64,000 nucleotides of DNA from Peptoniphilus equinus (GTDB lineage Bacteria; Bacillota; Clostridia; Tissierellales; Peptoniphilaceae): assembly GCF_027921445.1 (NCBI RefSeq), contig NZ_CP115667.1:1364001-1428000 (forward strand), in the 5' to 3' direction. Below are positions 1 to 8,477 of this stretch, piece after piece. The notes below the pieces were generated by a model. That model saw nothing but the letters and a program-made list of their open reading frames with translations, was not told the origin of the DNA and made no database searches. The position numbers were made by a program, and so were the translations under genes. Positions within the stretch are counted from its first letter, which is position 1. Each line of letters begins with the position of its first letter.

Positions 1-1069
1 GCAAGTCCCCGGTGACAATGCTCTTGACTATCGCACCGCCTTCAAAGAGCCCCTTCTTCTCATACAGCGACGAGAGAATATAGTGAGCCAAAAGCGAACC
101 GATCTGGTTGCCGGTAAAACTTACGTACTTGCCGTCGTGGCGCACTTCCATCGACACACGATCACAGTCCGGGTCTGTCGCAAGCAAAAGCTCCGCCCCC
201 AGCTCATCTCCTAAGGCTTCAGCATACTTAAAAGCCTTGACATCTTCAGGGTTGGGATAGCCTACCGTGGTAAAATCCGGATCGGGATTTTCCTGTTCCG
301 CTACGACATGAATAGACTCGAAGCCTCGCTCTGCCAACACGTGCCGCACCGGTTTGTTCCCCGTCCCATTCAACGGCGTATAGACCACCTTGATCGACTT
401 GTCCACATCTTCTCTTAGGGCGCGAATTAGAGTGGCGTGATAATAAGCCTGATCCAGAGCCTCGGGACAGTATTCAATAATGCCCGCATCAAGACCCTTC
501 TCAAAATCCAACGACTTGACGTCTTTAAAAGCTAAAGCAGCTATCGCCTCTTGAATGCGATCGGCCACATCGGATAAAATTTGAGACCCCTTGTCCCAAT
601 ACACTTTATAGCCGTTGTAATTTTTCGGATTGTGGCTTGCCGTGATGACAATACCGGACTGAGTCCCCAGATAGCGTACCCCATAGGACAGCATCGGCGT
701 TGGACAAATGTCTTTAAACACATACGTCTTGATGCCATTCGCCGCAAAGACTTCGGCGGCAATTTTCGTAAACAGCTCGGAGCCGTGGCGCACGTCGTGG
801 GCAATGACAATGCCTTTCTTTGCAGCAGCAGGCCCTTCAGCTAAAATCGTATCGGCCAAACCTTGAGAGGCCCGCGCAATGACGTATCGGTTCATGCGGT
901 TGGTCCCCGCCCCGAGGATCCCCCGCAGACCTGCCGTGCCGAACTCCAACTCCTTATAAAAGCGATCTTCCAGTTCCTGTTCATCGTCAATGGCGCGAAT
1001 TTCCGCTTTTGATGCCTCGTCAATACATGGATCGTTCAGCCATGCTTGCATTTTTTCTCTGTATTCCAT
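1..1069 (-). CDS. pgcA: Alpha-phosphoglucomutase/phosphomannomutase, C-terminus cut by window edge
   Basis: This is the N-terminal 356 residues of a phosphohexomutase interconverting glucose-1-P and glucose-6-P (or mannose equivalents) in the cytoplasm. The reading frame is open to the window edge, so the C-terminal part is missing here. Visible motifs are FGTAGLRG near residue 43, the phosphoserine loop TASHNP with Ser145, and a metal-binding DPDCDR motif further on. The start is set by AAGGAG just upstream of ATG at 1069. Family members are about 550-580 residues, so roughly 200 residues lie outside. It is upstream of, and codirectional with, nothing else visible. The enzyme class is secure; preference for glucose or mannose cannot be told. 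Confidence 0.9.
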   Translation of the reverse strand, partial: MEYREKMQAWLNDPCIDEASKAEIRAIDDEQELEDRFYKELEFGTAGLRGILGAGTNRMNRYVIARASQGLADTILAEGPAAAKKGIVIAHDVRHGSELFTKIAAEVFAANGIKTYVFKDICPTPMLSYGVRYLGTQSGIVITASHNPKNYNGYKVYWDKGSQILSDVADRIQEAIAALAFKDVKSLDFEKGLDAGIIEYCPEALDQAYYHATLIRALREDVDKSIKVVYTPLNGTGNKPVRHVLAERGFESIHVVAEQENPDPDFTTVGYPNPEDVKAFKYAEALGDELGAELLLATDPDCDRVSMEVRHDGKYVSFTGNQIGSLLAHYILSSLYEKKGLFEGGAIVKSIVTGDL

Positions 1070-1092
1070 AGTTACTCCTTCATAACAACGCG

Positions 1093-1572
1093 TTAGTCCT
1101 GTTTGGTAATATCGGCATACGTCGCCCCGATAAGTCGTACCAAGTCCTCCGGTGCAATGTGAATCTGTAAGCCGATACGCCCCCCGGAGACAAAAATCCG
1201 CTCATGGGACTGTGCCGAGCTATCCAATACCGTAGGCAACTGACTCTTCATCCCAAGAGGACTGCAGCCGCCGTGCACATAGCCTGTCAGAGCAAAGAGA
1301 TCCTTTTGCTTTAGCATCTCCAGTTTCTTCACGCCGACAGCGACCGCCGCTTTCTTTAAATCCAGTTCTTTAGCCACAGGCACATCAAAGACGAAGTGTC
1401 CTTCCTTGGACACAGTCACCAAAGTCTTGTAGACACACGCGATGTCCTCCCCAAGCTCATTGGCCACTGCCACCCCGGACAGGCCGCCTGTCCCCTCATA
1501 AGTGTGAGCCGTATACTCAATATGGTGCGCGTCCAAAATGCGCAGTGCATTGGTTTTCTTTACATTTTTCAT
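1093..1572 (-). CDS. ybaK: YbaK-type Cys-tRNA(Pro)/aminoacyl-tRNA deacylase
   Basis: A 159-residue single-domain protein of the YbaK/EbsC family, which hydrolyses mischarged Cys-tRNA(Pro) and related aminoacyl-tRNAs in trans. The sequence shows the family layout: an N-terminal helix (NALRILDAHHIEYTAHTYE), a central VYKTLV stretch around residue 50, and a C-terminal GGCSPLGMK loop near residue 100 containing the conserved Gly-rich segment. Length matches the family (about 155-160). It follows the znuACB genes in the same direction but a terminator hairpin separates them, so it probably has its own promoter in the short gap. Substrate specificity is inferred from family only. Confidence 0.85.
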   Translation of the reverse strand: MKNVKKTNALRILDAHHIEYTAHTYEGTGGLSGVAVANELGEDIACVYKTLVTVSKEGHFVFDVPVAKELDLKKAAVAVGVKKLEMLKQKDLFALTGYVHGGCSPLGMKSQLPTVLDSSAQSHERIFVSGGRIGLQIHIAPEDLVRLIGATYADITKQD

Positions 1573-1614
1573 AGTATCATTGTACCCCTTTGCCTGAGTT
1601 TACTCAACTGCAAC

Positions 1615-1637
1615 AAAAAATCCGGCCGAAGCCGGAC
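1615..1637 (-). terminator. Intrinsic terminator after znuB
   Basis: Read on the minus strand this is a GC-rich stem TCCGGC-TTCG-GCCGGA followed by a run of six T. It sits 17 bp after the znuB stop codon and ends the zinc importer transcript before ybaK. Confidence 0.85.
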
Positions 1638-1653
1638 TGTATCATGGACAATG

Positions 1654-2445
1654 TTATTTGCCTTTAATAAACAACAGCACAACGAGTGTACTTACTCCCA
1701 AGAGGACGATGGTACCTCCCGGTTTTAAACTGAAGTAAAAGCTGAGGACTAGGCCTGTGAGTGTAAAGATGATCCCGAAAAGCGCCGCCAGGGCAACGGT
1801 CTTTCCGTAACCCAGTTTAAAGCGCATGGCACAAGCCACAGGAATGACCATGAGCGATGAGATGATCAAGACCCCCACCGTTCGTGCCGAGACCGCAATG
1901 GTCACCGCCACAAGCACCATAAAGAGCACGTTGAAAAATCCGATGTTGATCCCTGCCAAGCGAGCCGAGGTCTCATCGAAAGCCACGTGGCACAAACTCC
2001 GATAAAAGAGAAGAAACAGCGCACCGACCACCACGCCGACAACAAGAATGAGATAAAACTCATCGTCGGGAATAGCAATGATGGATCCGAAAAGCAAGCT
2101 TTCAAAATTCACATTTCGGGTGACAAAGCCGGAGAGCACTGAGGCAAGTCCAATGCCTGTCGACATGACAATCGCCGTGGACAGCTCCCCATAGCCGGGA
2201 AACTTTCTGCGGACAAACTCCATAAAAAGCGCCGCCACCACACAGGTCAACAGTGCTCCGACGGTCATGTTAAGACCCAACAGAAATCCGAGGATAATAC
2301 CTGCAAGACTCACGTGGGACAAGGCATCGCCCACCATGGAAAGATTTTTATTGACAACCACCATCCCCATCAGAGGTACGATAAGGGCCACCACCACGCC
2401 GACGATAAGGGCGCGAACCATGTAACCGTAACTAAAGAGTTCCAT
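1654..2445 (-). CDS. znuB: Zinc/manganese ABC transporter permease (ZnuB/AdcB-like)
   Basis: Integral membrane permease of 263 residues in the ABC-3 family, forming the channel of a metal importer with the neighbouring ATPase and lipoprotein. Eight or so hydrophobic segments cover the whole protein, with the family's cytoplasmic stretch around residues 165-180 (ARLAGI). It overlaps the 3' end of the ATPase gene by 14 bp, indicating translational coupling. The adjoining Fur-family regulator and the histidine-rich binding protein point to zinc rather than manganese or iron, but the permease alone does not decide the metal. Confidence 0.88.
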   Translation of the reverse strand: MELFSYGYMVRALIVGVVVALIVPLMGMVVVNKNLSMVGDALSHVSLAGIILGFLLGLNMTVGALLTCVVAALFMEFVRRKFPGYGELSTAIVMSTGIGLASVLSGFVTRNVNFESLLFGSIIAIPDDEFYLILVVGVVVGALFLLFYRSLCHVAFDETSARLAGINIGFFNVLFMVLVAVTIAVSARTVGVLIISSLMVIPVACAMRFKLGYGKTVALAALFGIIFTLTGLVLSFYFSLKPGGTIVLLGVSTLVVLLFIKGK

Positions 2446-3067
2446 GTCTCACCTTCCCTTCGTCGACGACATACACGGTATCCAAGAGCGACCGAACACT
2501 GGCGAGCTCATGGGTGATCATTAAAAGAGTAATGCCGTGAGCACTGTGCAAATGGTCAAGAAGCTTATACAGTGCCTCCTTAGCCTTAGCGTCTATCCCC
2601 GTCGTCGGCTCGTCAAGAACCAGCAGCTGCGGCGCCTGAAACATGGCCTTGGCGATAAGCACCCGTTGGCGTTCGCCGCCGGAGAGTTCCCCGTAGCGTT
2701 TTTTCTTCAAATGCTCGGCACCGACTGACATCAACGTACTTTCAATACGAGACTTCTCTTTCTTTGAGAGAAAAAGACGACTTTTGCACTGAAGCCCCAC
2801 CAGCTCTTCCACTGTGATGGGAAAGTCCATATTTGCCGCGGCGAGCTGAGGGACATAACCAATGTCACTGAGGGGAATGTTCAAATGAATAGAGCCACCC
2901 TTCGGCTTCAACTCGCCAAGAATCAGTTTAATAAGGGTGGTTTTGCCCGCCCCGTTTTCTCCCACGAGGGCCGCAAACTCACCTTTGTGAATCTGAAAGG
3001 TCACATCGTCAAAAATAGCATTGTCATTATAGCCAAATTGTACATGATTTAATTCAATGATGTTCAA
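2432..3067 (-). CDS. znuC: Zinc ABC transporter ATP-binding protein
   Basis: ATPase subunit of 211 residues that powers the zinc importer from the cytoplasmic face. It carries Walker A GENGAGKTT at about residues 37-45, the signature LSGGERQR, Walker B LLVLDEPTTGID and a switch histidine in MITHE. The start codon overlaps the znuA stop (ATGA, 4 bp), and its end overlaps znuB by 14 bp, so the three are cotranslated. At 211 residues it is shorter than many ZnuC proteins (about 230-250), lacking a C-terminal extension, but all ATPase motifs are intact. Confidence 0.9.
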   Translation of the reverse strand: MNIIELNHVQFGYNDNAIFDDVTFQIHKGEFAALVGENGAGKTTLIKLILGELKPKGGSIHLNIPLSDIGYVPQLAAANMDFPITVEELVGLQCKSRLFLSKKEKSRIESTLMSVGAEHLKKKRYGELSGGERQRVLIAKAMFQAPQLLVLDEPTTGIDAKAKEALYKLLDHLHSAHGITLLMITHELASVRSLLDTVYVVDEGKVRHGTL

Positions 3068-4188
3068 GCAAGAGCCTCAACCAGTTTTTTCAAATTATCC
3101 TCCATCACTGAGAAGTAATCCGCACCGTTTTGAACTTCCTCATCCGAGAGACTTTCCAACGGATTGAGGACCACAAGTTCAGCACCGGTTTCGCTCGAAA
3201 TGGTTTCGGCGACTTTGGTGTCGATGAGATCTTCCGTGAATATTGTTTTAATATTTTCAGCTTTAATACCGTTAATCAGGTCTTTTATCGTCTTGGCATC
3301 CGGTTCGGTCTCTGCTTCAATACCGGTGATGCCGATTTGTTGCAAACCATACTCATCGGATAGATACCCATAGGCCTCGTGACTGACGACAATTGTTTTA
3401 TTGGTCACGCCGTCCAACTCGGTTTGATACTTCTCGTTCAGGGTATCCAATTTTTCAAGTGTCGCACTCAAGTTAGCTTCATAGTCCGCTTTCCCGTCAG
3501 GGTCAGCCGCGATGAGCGCCTTGGCAACATTGTTCGCTGCCGTCTTCATGCGCACCGGTGACAGCCAGAAGTGCGGATCGAATTCACCGTGATCGTGGTC
3601 ATGCTCATGAGCTTCAGTCGCTTCAGCGTTATGGTTGTGATTAGCTTCTGCTACTTCAGCATTGTGGTTGTGATCAGCCTCTGCTACTTCAGCGTTATGG
3701 TTGTGATCAGCTTCTGTTGCTTCAGCGTTGTGGTTGTGATTAGCTTCTGTTGCTTCAGCGTCGTGGTTGTGATCGGCTTCTGCGGCTTCGCCGTCGTGAT
3801 CGTGGTGATGGGTGTTGGGAAGAAGATTCATACCCTCGGCCAATTCTTGAGTGACCAAAGCATCATTTTCTACGCTCTCCATCACTTTGTCAATCCAGGA
3901 TTCCAAACCGGCACCTGCATAGAGGAGCACATCAGCCTCAGATAAGTCTTTAATCAAACCGGAGTCCGGTTCCCAACCGTGAGGTTCCTGACCGTTAGGA
4001 ATAATTGATCTCACCTCAATGCGTTCACCGCCAATTTGTTTTGCCAAATCGTACACCGGATAGACGGATGCGTAGACGACCGGTTTATCTGCATCGTTCG
4101 GTTCTGCGTCCGCCCCTGCCTGATTCTTTTGACCGCATGCCACAAGGACAAGCGCCAAGATAACTAATAGTGCTAATTTCTTTTTCAT
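3064..4188 (-). CDS. znuA: Zinc-binding lipoprotein of the ABC importer, with histidine-rich repeat loop
   Basis: Extracytoplasmic solute-binding lipoprotein of 374 residues. A signal peptide ends in a lipobox LVAC with Cys18. Predicted metal ligands include His70 (in EPHGWEPD) and His206 (in DPHFWLSP). Between them lies an unusually long acidic and histidine-rich loop (residues about 127-200) holding five 11-residue repeats of the form DHNHxAExxEA. Such His loops in ZnuA/AdcA proteins are believed to collect or sense zinc. An AGGAGG site precedes the ATG, and a palindromic operator with a promoter lies immediately upstream, consistent with repression by the divergent Fur-family gene. The C-terminal lobe is complete. 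Confidence 0.92.
   Translation of the reverse strand: MKKKLALLVILALVLVACGQKNQAGADAEPNDADKPVVYASVYPVYDLAKQIGGERIEVRSIIPNGQEPHGWEPDSGLIKDLSEADVLLYAGAGLESWIDKVMESVENDALVTQELAEGMNLLPNTHHHDHDGEAAEADHNHDAEATEANHNHNAEATEADHNHNAEVAEADHNHNAEVAEANHNHNAEATEAHEHDHDHGEFDPHFWLSPVRMKTAANNVAKALIAADPDGKADYEANLSATLEKLDTLNEKYQTELDGVTNKTIVVSHEAYGYLSDEYGLQQIGITGIEAETEPDAKTIKDLINGIKAENIKTIFTEDLIDTKVAETISSETGAELVVLNPLESLSDEEVQNGADYFSVMEDNLKKLVEALA
3610..3774 (-). repeat. Five tandem 33-bp repeats inside znuA
   Basis: Five in-frame units of 33 bp encode residues 139-193 of the zinc-binding lipoprotein, each DHNH or NHNH followed by an Ala/Glu spacer of seven residues. The units are near-identical at DNA level, so copy number could change by slippage or recombination without breaking the frame. 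Confidence 0.85.
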
Positions 4189-4200
4189 ACTACCTCCTAG

Positions 4201-4229
4201 TAAATAATAATAATTCTTATTCTTATTTA
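4201..4229. promoter_or_regulatory. Fur/Zur-type palindromic operator between znuA and zur
   Basis: A 29-bp AT-rich imperfect palindrome begins TAAATAA and ends TTATTTA, with most of the intervening positions also pairing. It lies directly downstream of the znuA -10 box, where a bound repressor would block transcription, and 60 bp from the divergent Fur-family gene. Palindrome and position are seen; binding by the neighbouring regulator is inferred. Confidence 0.7.
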
Positions 4230-4258
4230 ATGATACTCCAAACTCAAACCGGGTGCAA
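4230..4258 (-). promoter_or_regulatory. Promoter of znuACB
   Basis: On the minus strand a TTGCAC -35 and TATCAT -10 are separated by 17 bp and lead into the palindromic operator and then znuA. Confidence 0.6.
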
Positions 4259-4261
4259 CTG

Positions 4262-4270
4262 TGTTATACT
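4262..4270 (+). promoter_or_regulatory. Extended -10 of the Fur-family gene
   Basis: TG-T-TATACT, an extended -10 element, lies 18 bp before the ATG at 4289. No good -35 is seen, as expected for an extended -10 promoter. The leader would be very short. Confidence 0.45.
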
Positions 4271-4288
4271 TAAGGTGAGGCGATAACT

Positions 4289-4720
4289 ATGGAAAATTTA
4301 CTCATTGAACACGGACTTAAAGCCACCAAAGGACGGATGGAAGTGCTCCGCGCCCTTCAAACGGCGACAGTCCCCCAAAGCGCAGAAGATCTCATTGAAC
4401 ATATTGACAGCAAGGTGGTTTCCGCCTCAAGCGTCTACCGTATTCTCTCCGAGCTGGAACACGCCGGGGTCGTGAATAAAACCGTGCGCCAAAACGCCAT
4501 CGCCACCTATGACTTAACCCACAACCACCAACACTTTATTCTCTGTTCCCACTGCGGGAAGATGATCCCTACCGATCACTGCCCGATAGAATCCTTTGAG
4601 AAAGAGGTGGCCCGTAAGACAGGGTTTAAAGTTACCGGTCACATGGTGGAACTCGTGGGGATCTGTCCGAACTGCCAACAGGCACTGGCGGATCAATCCC
4701 GATCTCACCTGTGTACATGA
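4289..4720 (+). CDS. zur: Fur-family metalloregulator, probably Zur
   Basis: A 143-residue DNA-binding repressor of the Fur family. The N-terminal winged helix covers about residues 1-75 (SASSVYRILSELEHAG recognition region), and the dimerisation domain holds the two structural CxxC zinc motifs CSHC (86-89) and CPNC (126-129) and a THNHQHF histidine cluster (77-83). It is divergent from znuACB with a palindromic operator between, so zinc-responsive control of the importer, and perhaps of itself, is the simplest reading. Fur, PerR or Mur alternatives cannot be excluded from sequence alone. It converges with phoR across a shared terminator. Confidence 0.85.
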   Translation: MENLLIEHGLKATKGRMEVLRALQTATVPQSAEDLIEHIDSKVVSASSVYRILSELEHAGVVNKTVRQNAIATYDLTHNHQHFILCSHCGKMIPTDHCPIESFEKEVARKTGFKVTGHMVELVGICPNCQQALADQSRSHLCT

Positions 4721-4728
4721 TTGCAACT

Positions 4729-4764
4729 AAAAGAGGAAGAGCCGACCGACTCTTCCTTTTTTTT
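4729..4764. terminator. Bidirectional terminator between zur and phoR
   Basis: The stem AGGAAGAG/CTCTTCCT is flanked by A-rich sequence on the left and a T run on the right, so it can end both the rightward regulator transcript and the leftward pst-pho transcript. Confidence 0.85.
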
Positions 4765-6394
4765 ATTTCACACCGCGATTTTCTTTTATCGGCAAGGTGA
4801 CGGTAATCGTAGTCCCCTCTCCAAGCTTGGATTGAATGGCCACTTTACCGTTTAAGGTCTTCACAATATGTTTGACAATGGAAAGACCCAAGCCCGTGCC
4901 GCCCCGTTTCTTCGAACGTGATTTTTCCACACGGTAAAACCGCTCAAAAATACGATCCAAATCTTTTTCCGCGATGCCGATACCGGTATCTCGAACCACG
5001 AGGACAGCTTGGCGATCCATGGTCATGGACACGTCCACCGTCCCGCCTTCTCGATTGTATTTAATGGCGTTTTCAATGAGATTGGCCACCAGTTCCCACA
5101 GCATGGTGGTGTTGGATTTAAAATGTCCGGACCCTGCCACGTGTAGACTCACCTGACGCTCCATGGCATAAGTGGTGAAGTTCATTTCAAGACGCTTGGC
5201 AAAGTCGGTAAGGTTAATATCTTCGGTGCTCACTTGTGTGCCGGACTCTAAACGTGAAATCATGATGATTTCGTCGATGAGTGTCAACAACCGCTTGGAC
5301 TCATGTAAGATACGCCTATCCATTTCTTGGCGATCCGACTCCGGCACAAGGCCTGAACTCATGAGTTCAGCAAAGCCGTAGATGCTGGTGAGCGGGGTCT
5401 TCAGCTCATGGGAGACATTGGCGGAAAATTCCTCGCGAATTTTCTCAGCCCGTATTCGCTCCGTTTCGTCGATAAGCAGTAAAATGGCGCCGGTGATGTC
5501 CCCGTCATAGGCTACCGGGTTGGCATAGTATTTAATATAACTGTCTCCAATTTCAAAAAGACCTTCAGAATAGTTGCCGTTATAGCAATCTTCCAAAGCA
5601 AAGACCAGATCCTCGCGTCGGGTGACATAGAGAATACTTTTATTCATGGTGTCTCTGTTGGTCTCAAGCATAGCCATGGCCTTGCCGTTCATCATAATGA
5701 TCCGTCGTTTGGAATCCAAAATGAGCAGGCCTTCTTCCATATTTTCCAAGACGCTGATGATGGTGTCCAGTTCCCGCTTAATGTTAAAGAGCTCCCGGCG
5801 CTTCATTTCTGTTGCTTTTGAGAGAATATTCACAAACCCCGTGAGCTCCGGCACGGATAACAAGTCGTCATAATTGCCGCTGCGCTCATACTTATAGATC
5901 GGCTCCATAATCGCTTCGGTGGATTTTTTCGACACAAAGGCGGTGAAGAGATAGACAGCTGCAATGATGAGTACATAGGCCGGGATATAATGAAACAGAT
6001 ACCCCGGGAAATTGTCCTGTACCAGTCCGATGGAAAGCATCGACGAGTCTCTCAGTTCCTTAGTGACATTGATCTCTTCGCTGAGCCAACTTCCTGAGGC
6101 GGTCACAAGCGTCCCCGGTTTTAACGTGAACCCGCTTTGGTCTTTGGAGTCGTAGCTCACTGCCCCCAGATAGCGAATGTGGAGATTGTCCCGGGAGTTC
6201 GCCAAATTATCCAAATATACAAGTCTATCCACCCCATGATCAAAAGTCTGGGCGACCATTGAGATTAAGGTGGATAGTTCCCTTTCGGTGCGTGCTTTGT
6301 CGTTGTTATACTGAACGATACCTGTGATGAAAATCGTGGCGGTAAATACAAAGAGCGCCACCAGTCTCAAATATCTATAGATCAGTCGATTCAT
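4763..6394 (-). CDS. phoR: Phosphate-sensing histidine kinase PhoR
   Basis: Membrane sensor kinase of 543 residues. Transmembrane segments at about 10-28 and 133-154 bracket an extracytoplasmic domain of about 100 residues. A linker and PAS-like domain (about 205-310) follow, then the dimerisation helix with the phosphoacceptor His329 in FSANVSHELKTPLT, then an ATP-binding domain with N box NLIENAIKYN, DTGIGI and GGTGLGLSI. This is the PhoR/WalK architecture. It overlaps the response regulator by 4 bp and ends the pst transcription unit, so it most likely phosphorylates that regulator under phosphate limitation. Confidence 0.9.
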   Translation of the reverse strand: MNRLIYRYLRLVALFVFTATIFITGIVQYNNDKARTERELSTLISMVAQTFDHGVDRLVYLDNLANSRDNLHIRYLGAVSYDSKDQSGFTLKPGTLVTASGSWLSEEINVTKELRDSSMLSIGLVQDNFPGYLFHYIPAYVLIIAAVYLFTAFVSKKSTEAIMEPIYKYERSGNYDDLLSVPELTGFVNILSKATEMKRRELFNIKRELDTIISVLENMEEGLLILDSKRRIIMMNGKAMAMLETNRDTMNKSILYVTRREDLVFALEDCYNGNYSEGLFEIGDSYIKYYANPVAYDGDITGAILLLIDETERIRAEKIREEFSANVSHELKTPLTSIYGFAELMSSGLVPESDRQEMDRRILHESKRLLTLIDEIIMISRLESGTQVSTEDINLTDFAKRLEMNFTTYAMERQVSLHVAGSGHFKSNTTMLWELVANLIENAIKYNREGGTVDVSMTMDRQAVLVVRDTGIGIAEKDLDRIFERFYRVEKSRSKKRGGTGLGLSIVKHIVKTLNGKVAIQSKLGEGTTITVTLPIKENRGVK

Positions 6395-7074
6395 TCATTC
6401 TTGTCTCCGGCACTGATTTTATAACCCACGCCGCGAACGGTATGGATAAAGGTCCGCTTCTCCGCCAATTTTTCTCGGAGGAGTTTAATGTGCATATCCA
6501 CCGTTCGGGTTTCGCCTTCATAGTCATAACCCCACACAGAGTTTAACAGCATTTCTCTGCTCAGTACGATGTCCACGTTGGACATCATGTACTTAAGCAA
6601 CTCAAACTCTTTATAGGTGAGGTTGACCGGCTGGCCGTCCATGGTCACCTGACGGCGCAAAAGATCCATGTGAATGCCTTCAAACTCCAAAAATTCTTCA
6701 AGCTGTCGTTGGTTGCGTCGCAGCAACGCATTGATACGGCTTAAAAGTTCCAATACGGAGAAAGGCTTGGTCATATAGTCGTCGGCGCCAAGGTCTAAAC
6801 TGCTGACAATGTCATACTCCGAGGTGCGGGCTGTGAGCATCATCACAGGAATCGAAGCGGTGTGCGGTGCGGACTTGAGCATTTTTAAAATTTCCACGCC
6901 GTCCATATCCGGAAGCATGATATCCAATAAGATCATGTCCGGAACGTCTTTGGCAAGCTCTTTAAAAAATTCCTTGCCCTTTTCGAATCCCTTGGTCTGA
7001 TAATTTTTGCTTTTCAGCGCGTATTCAATCAGCTTTTGTATGGAACTGTCATCTTCAACAATATAAATGAGCAT
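6391..7074 (-). CDS. phoP: PhoB/PhoP-type response regulator
   Basis: An OmpR-class regulator of 227 residues. The receiver domain has the acidic pocket E7-D8-D9 and the phosphoacceptor Asp51 in MILLDIMLPD, with Lys in TKPFS. The C-terminal winged helix covers about residues 130-225 (LTYKEFELLKYM and VRGVGYKI). A longer frame reaches 7146, but the ATG at 7074 is one base after the phoU stop, has a GAGG site, and begins exactly at the conserved receiver start. It should bind the repeated TTTACA boxes upstream of pstS. Gene order phoU-phoP-phoR at the end of pst supports the role. Confidence 0.9.
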   Translation of the reverse strand: MLIYIVEDDSSIQKLIEYALKSKNYQTKGFEKGKEFFKELAKDVPDMILLDIMLPDMDGVEILKMLKSAPHTASIPVMMLTARTSEYDIVSSLDLGADDYMTKPFSVLELLSRINALLRRNQRQLEEFLEFEGIHMDLLRRQVTMDGQPVNLTYKEFELLKYMMSNVDIVLSREMLLNSVWGYDYEGETRTVDMHIKLLREKLAEKRTFIHTVRGVGYKISAGDKNE

Positions 7075-7075
7075 A

Positions 7076-7720
7076 TTAGTCCTCAGTTGGGAACCCTTCA
7101 ATGGCAAAGACGACCCAACGTGATATATTGACAGCGTGATCTGCAATACGTTCCAAATATTTGGTGATCATAATCAGATCAATAATGCGTTCGGCTTTGA
7201 GCTCCTCGCTTTTAATCGCGTGAACCAGCTCATCACGAATGGCAACAAAAAAGTTGTCAATGGTATCATCATCCAATGCCACGGATTTTGCGAGTTCAAA
7301 ATCCCTTTTAACGTAAGCGTTAATGGCTTTGTGGACCATGGCCACTGTCGCTTCCGCCATATCTTTAATGTCAACGACCGGTGCAATGTCTTCCGGTACG
7401 AAGTTCTTTGAAATCTCCGCAATGTCATTGGCCTGATCGCCAATGCGTTCCAAGTCGGTAATCATCTTCAGCGTTGCGGAAATCCAGCGCAAATCTGAAG
7501 CCACCGGCTGTTGTTCCAACAAAAGGCGTAAGCAGTGGTCTTGAATTTTAGTCTCCAACTGATCCGAAGTTTTTTCCAACCGACGAATTTCCTCATAGGT
7601 GATATTGCCGGATTGGAATACCAATTGTACAGCCTTTTGAATCGCCTGCTCCGCCACCATGCTCATCTGAAGCATCTCTTCATTGAGAAGTTCCAAATCT
7701 TCATCAAAATGCTTTCTCAT
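7076..7720 (-). CDS. phoU: Phosphate transport regulator PhoU
   Basis: A 214-residue all-helical protein with two repeated three-helix bundles carrying the metal-binding-type motifs (ERIGDQANDIAE near 95 and ERIADHAVNIS near 195). PhoU links the Pst transporter to the PhoR kinase and dampens signalling when phosphate is plentiful. A longer frame extends into pstB, but ATG at 7720 with a GGAAGG site, 1 bp past the pstB stop, matches the family N-terminus. It lies between the transporter and the two-component genes. Confidence 0.92.
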   Translation of the reverse strand: MRKHFDEDLELLNEEMLQMSMVAEQAIQKAVQLVFQSGNITYEEIRRLEKTSDQLETKIQDHCLRLLLEQQPVASDLRWISATLKMITDLERIGDQANDIAEISKNFVPEDIAPVVDIKDMAEATVAMVHKAINAYVKRDFELAKSVALDDDTIDNFFVAIRDELVHAIKSEELKAERIIDLIMITKYLERIADHAVNISRWVVFAIEGFPTED

Positions 7721-7721
7721 A

Positions 7722-8477
7722 TCAACCGAACCTTCCTGTAATATAGTCTTCTGTGCGCTTGTCATGAGGCTTGGAGAAAATGGTGTAGGTGTCACCGTAC
7801 TCAATGACTTCTCCGGTGAGGAAAAACGCCGTTTTATCCGACACACGTGATGCCTGCTGCATATTGTGCGTTACCATAACAATAGTATAGTCTTTTTTCA
7901 ACTCGAGAACAAGATCCTCAATCTTCCCTGTGGAGATAGGATCCAGTGCTGATGTGGGTTCGTCCATAAGAATGACATCCGGTTCCACACTCAGACACCG
8001 AGCAATGCAAAGGCGTTGTTGTTGTCCACCGGAGAGAGCCAGCGCATTTTTATGAAGATCAGCCTTCACCTCGTCCCAAATAGCCGCCTGTTTTAACGAC
8101 CGTTCCACAATGTCATCCAGCACCGCCTTATCGGTGATGCCGTGGGTTTTCGGACCGTAGACAATATTGTTGTAGATCGACATGGGAAACGGATTCGGCG
8201 ATTGGAATACCATCCCCACCCGTTTTCTCAGCTCATTGACATTATAAGCCGGGTCATAAATATCGTGCCCGTCCAGATGGATCGAGCCCTCAATACGACA
8301 CCCTTCCACCAGGTCGTTCATCCGATTAAGACACTTTATTGTCGTCGACTTACCACACCCGGAAGGTCCGATAAACGCTGTGATTTCATTAGGAAGAATT
8401 TCCATGTTGATACCTTTTAACGCTTTGAAGTCACCGTAATAAAGGTCTAAGTCTTTAATACTAAATTTAGAATTCAA
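7722..8477 (-). CDS. pstB: Phosphate ABC transporter ATPase PstB
   Basis: ATPase of 251 residues for high-affinity phosphate import. Walker [10 protein letters not shown] is at 37-45, followed by a Q-loop in [14 protein letters not shown] (typical of PstB), signature LSGGQQQR and Walker [14 protein letters not shown]. It overlaps pstA by 4 bp and is followed by phoU after one base, so it belongs to the pstSCAB-phoU-phoPR unit. Length matches the family. Confidence 0.96.
   Translation of the reverse strand: MNSKFSIKDLDLYYGDFKALKGINMEILPNEITAFIGPSGCGKSTTIKCLNRMNDLVEGCRIEGSIHLDGHDIYDPAYNVNELRKRVGMVFQSPNPFPMSIYNNIVYGPKTHGITDKAVLDDIVERSLKQAAIWDEVKADLHKNALALSGGQQQRLCIARCLSVEPDVILMDEPTSALDPISTGKIEDLVLELKKDYTIVMVTHNMQQASRVSDKTAFFLTGEVIEYGDTYTIFSKPHDKRTEDYITGRFG

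Noticed and set aside
3571-3945. Val/Ser/Phe-rich plus-strand frame over the histidine repeats; also a possible CRISPR array
   Set aside because: The regular 33-bp units are contiguous, without spacers, and translate to the znuA repeat; the other-strand protein is only its mirror image.
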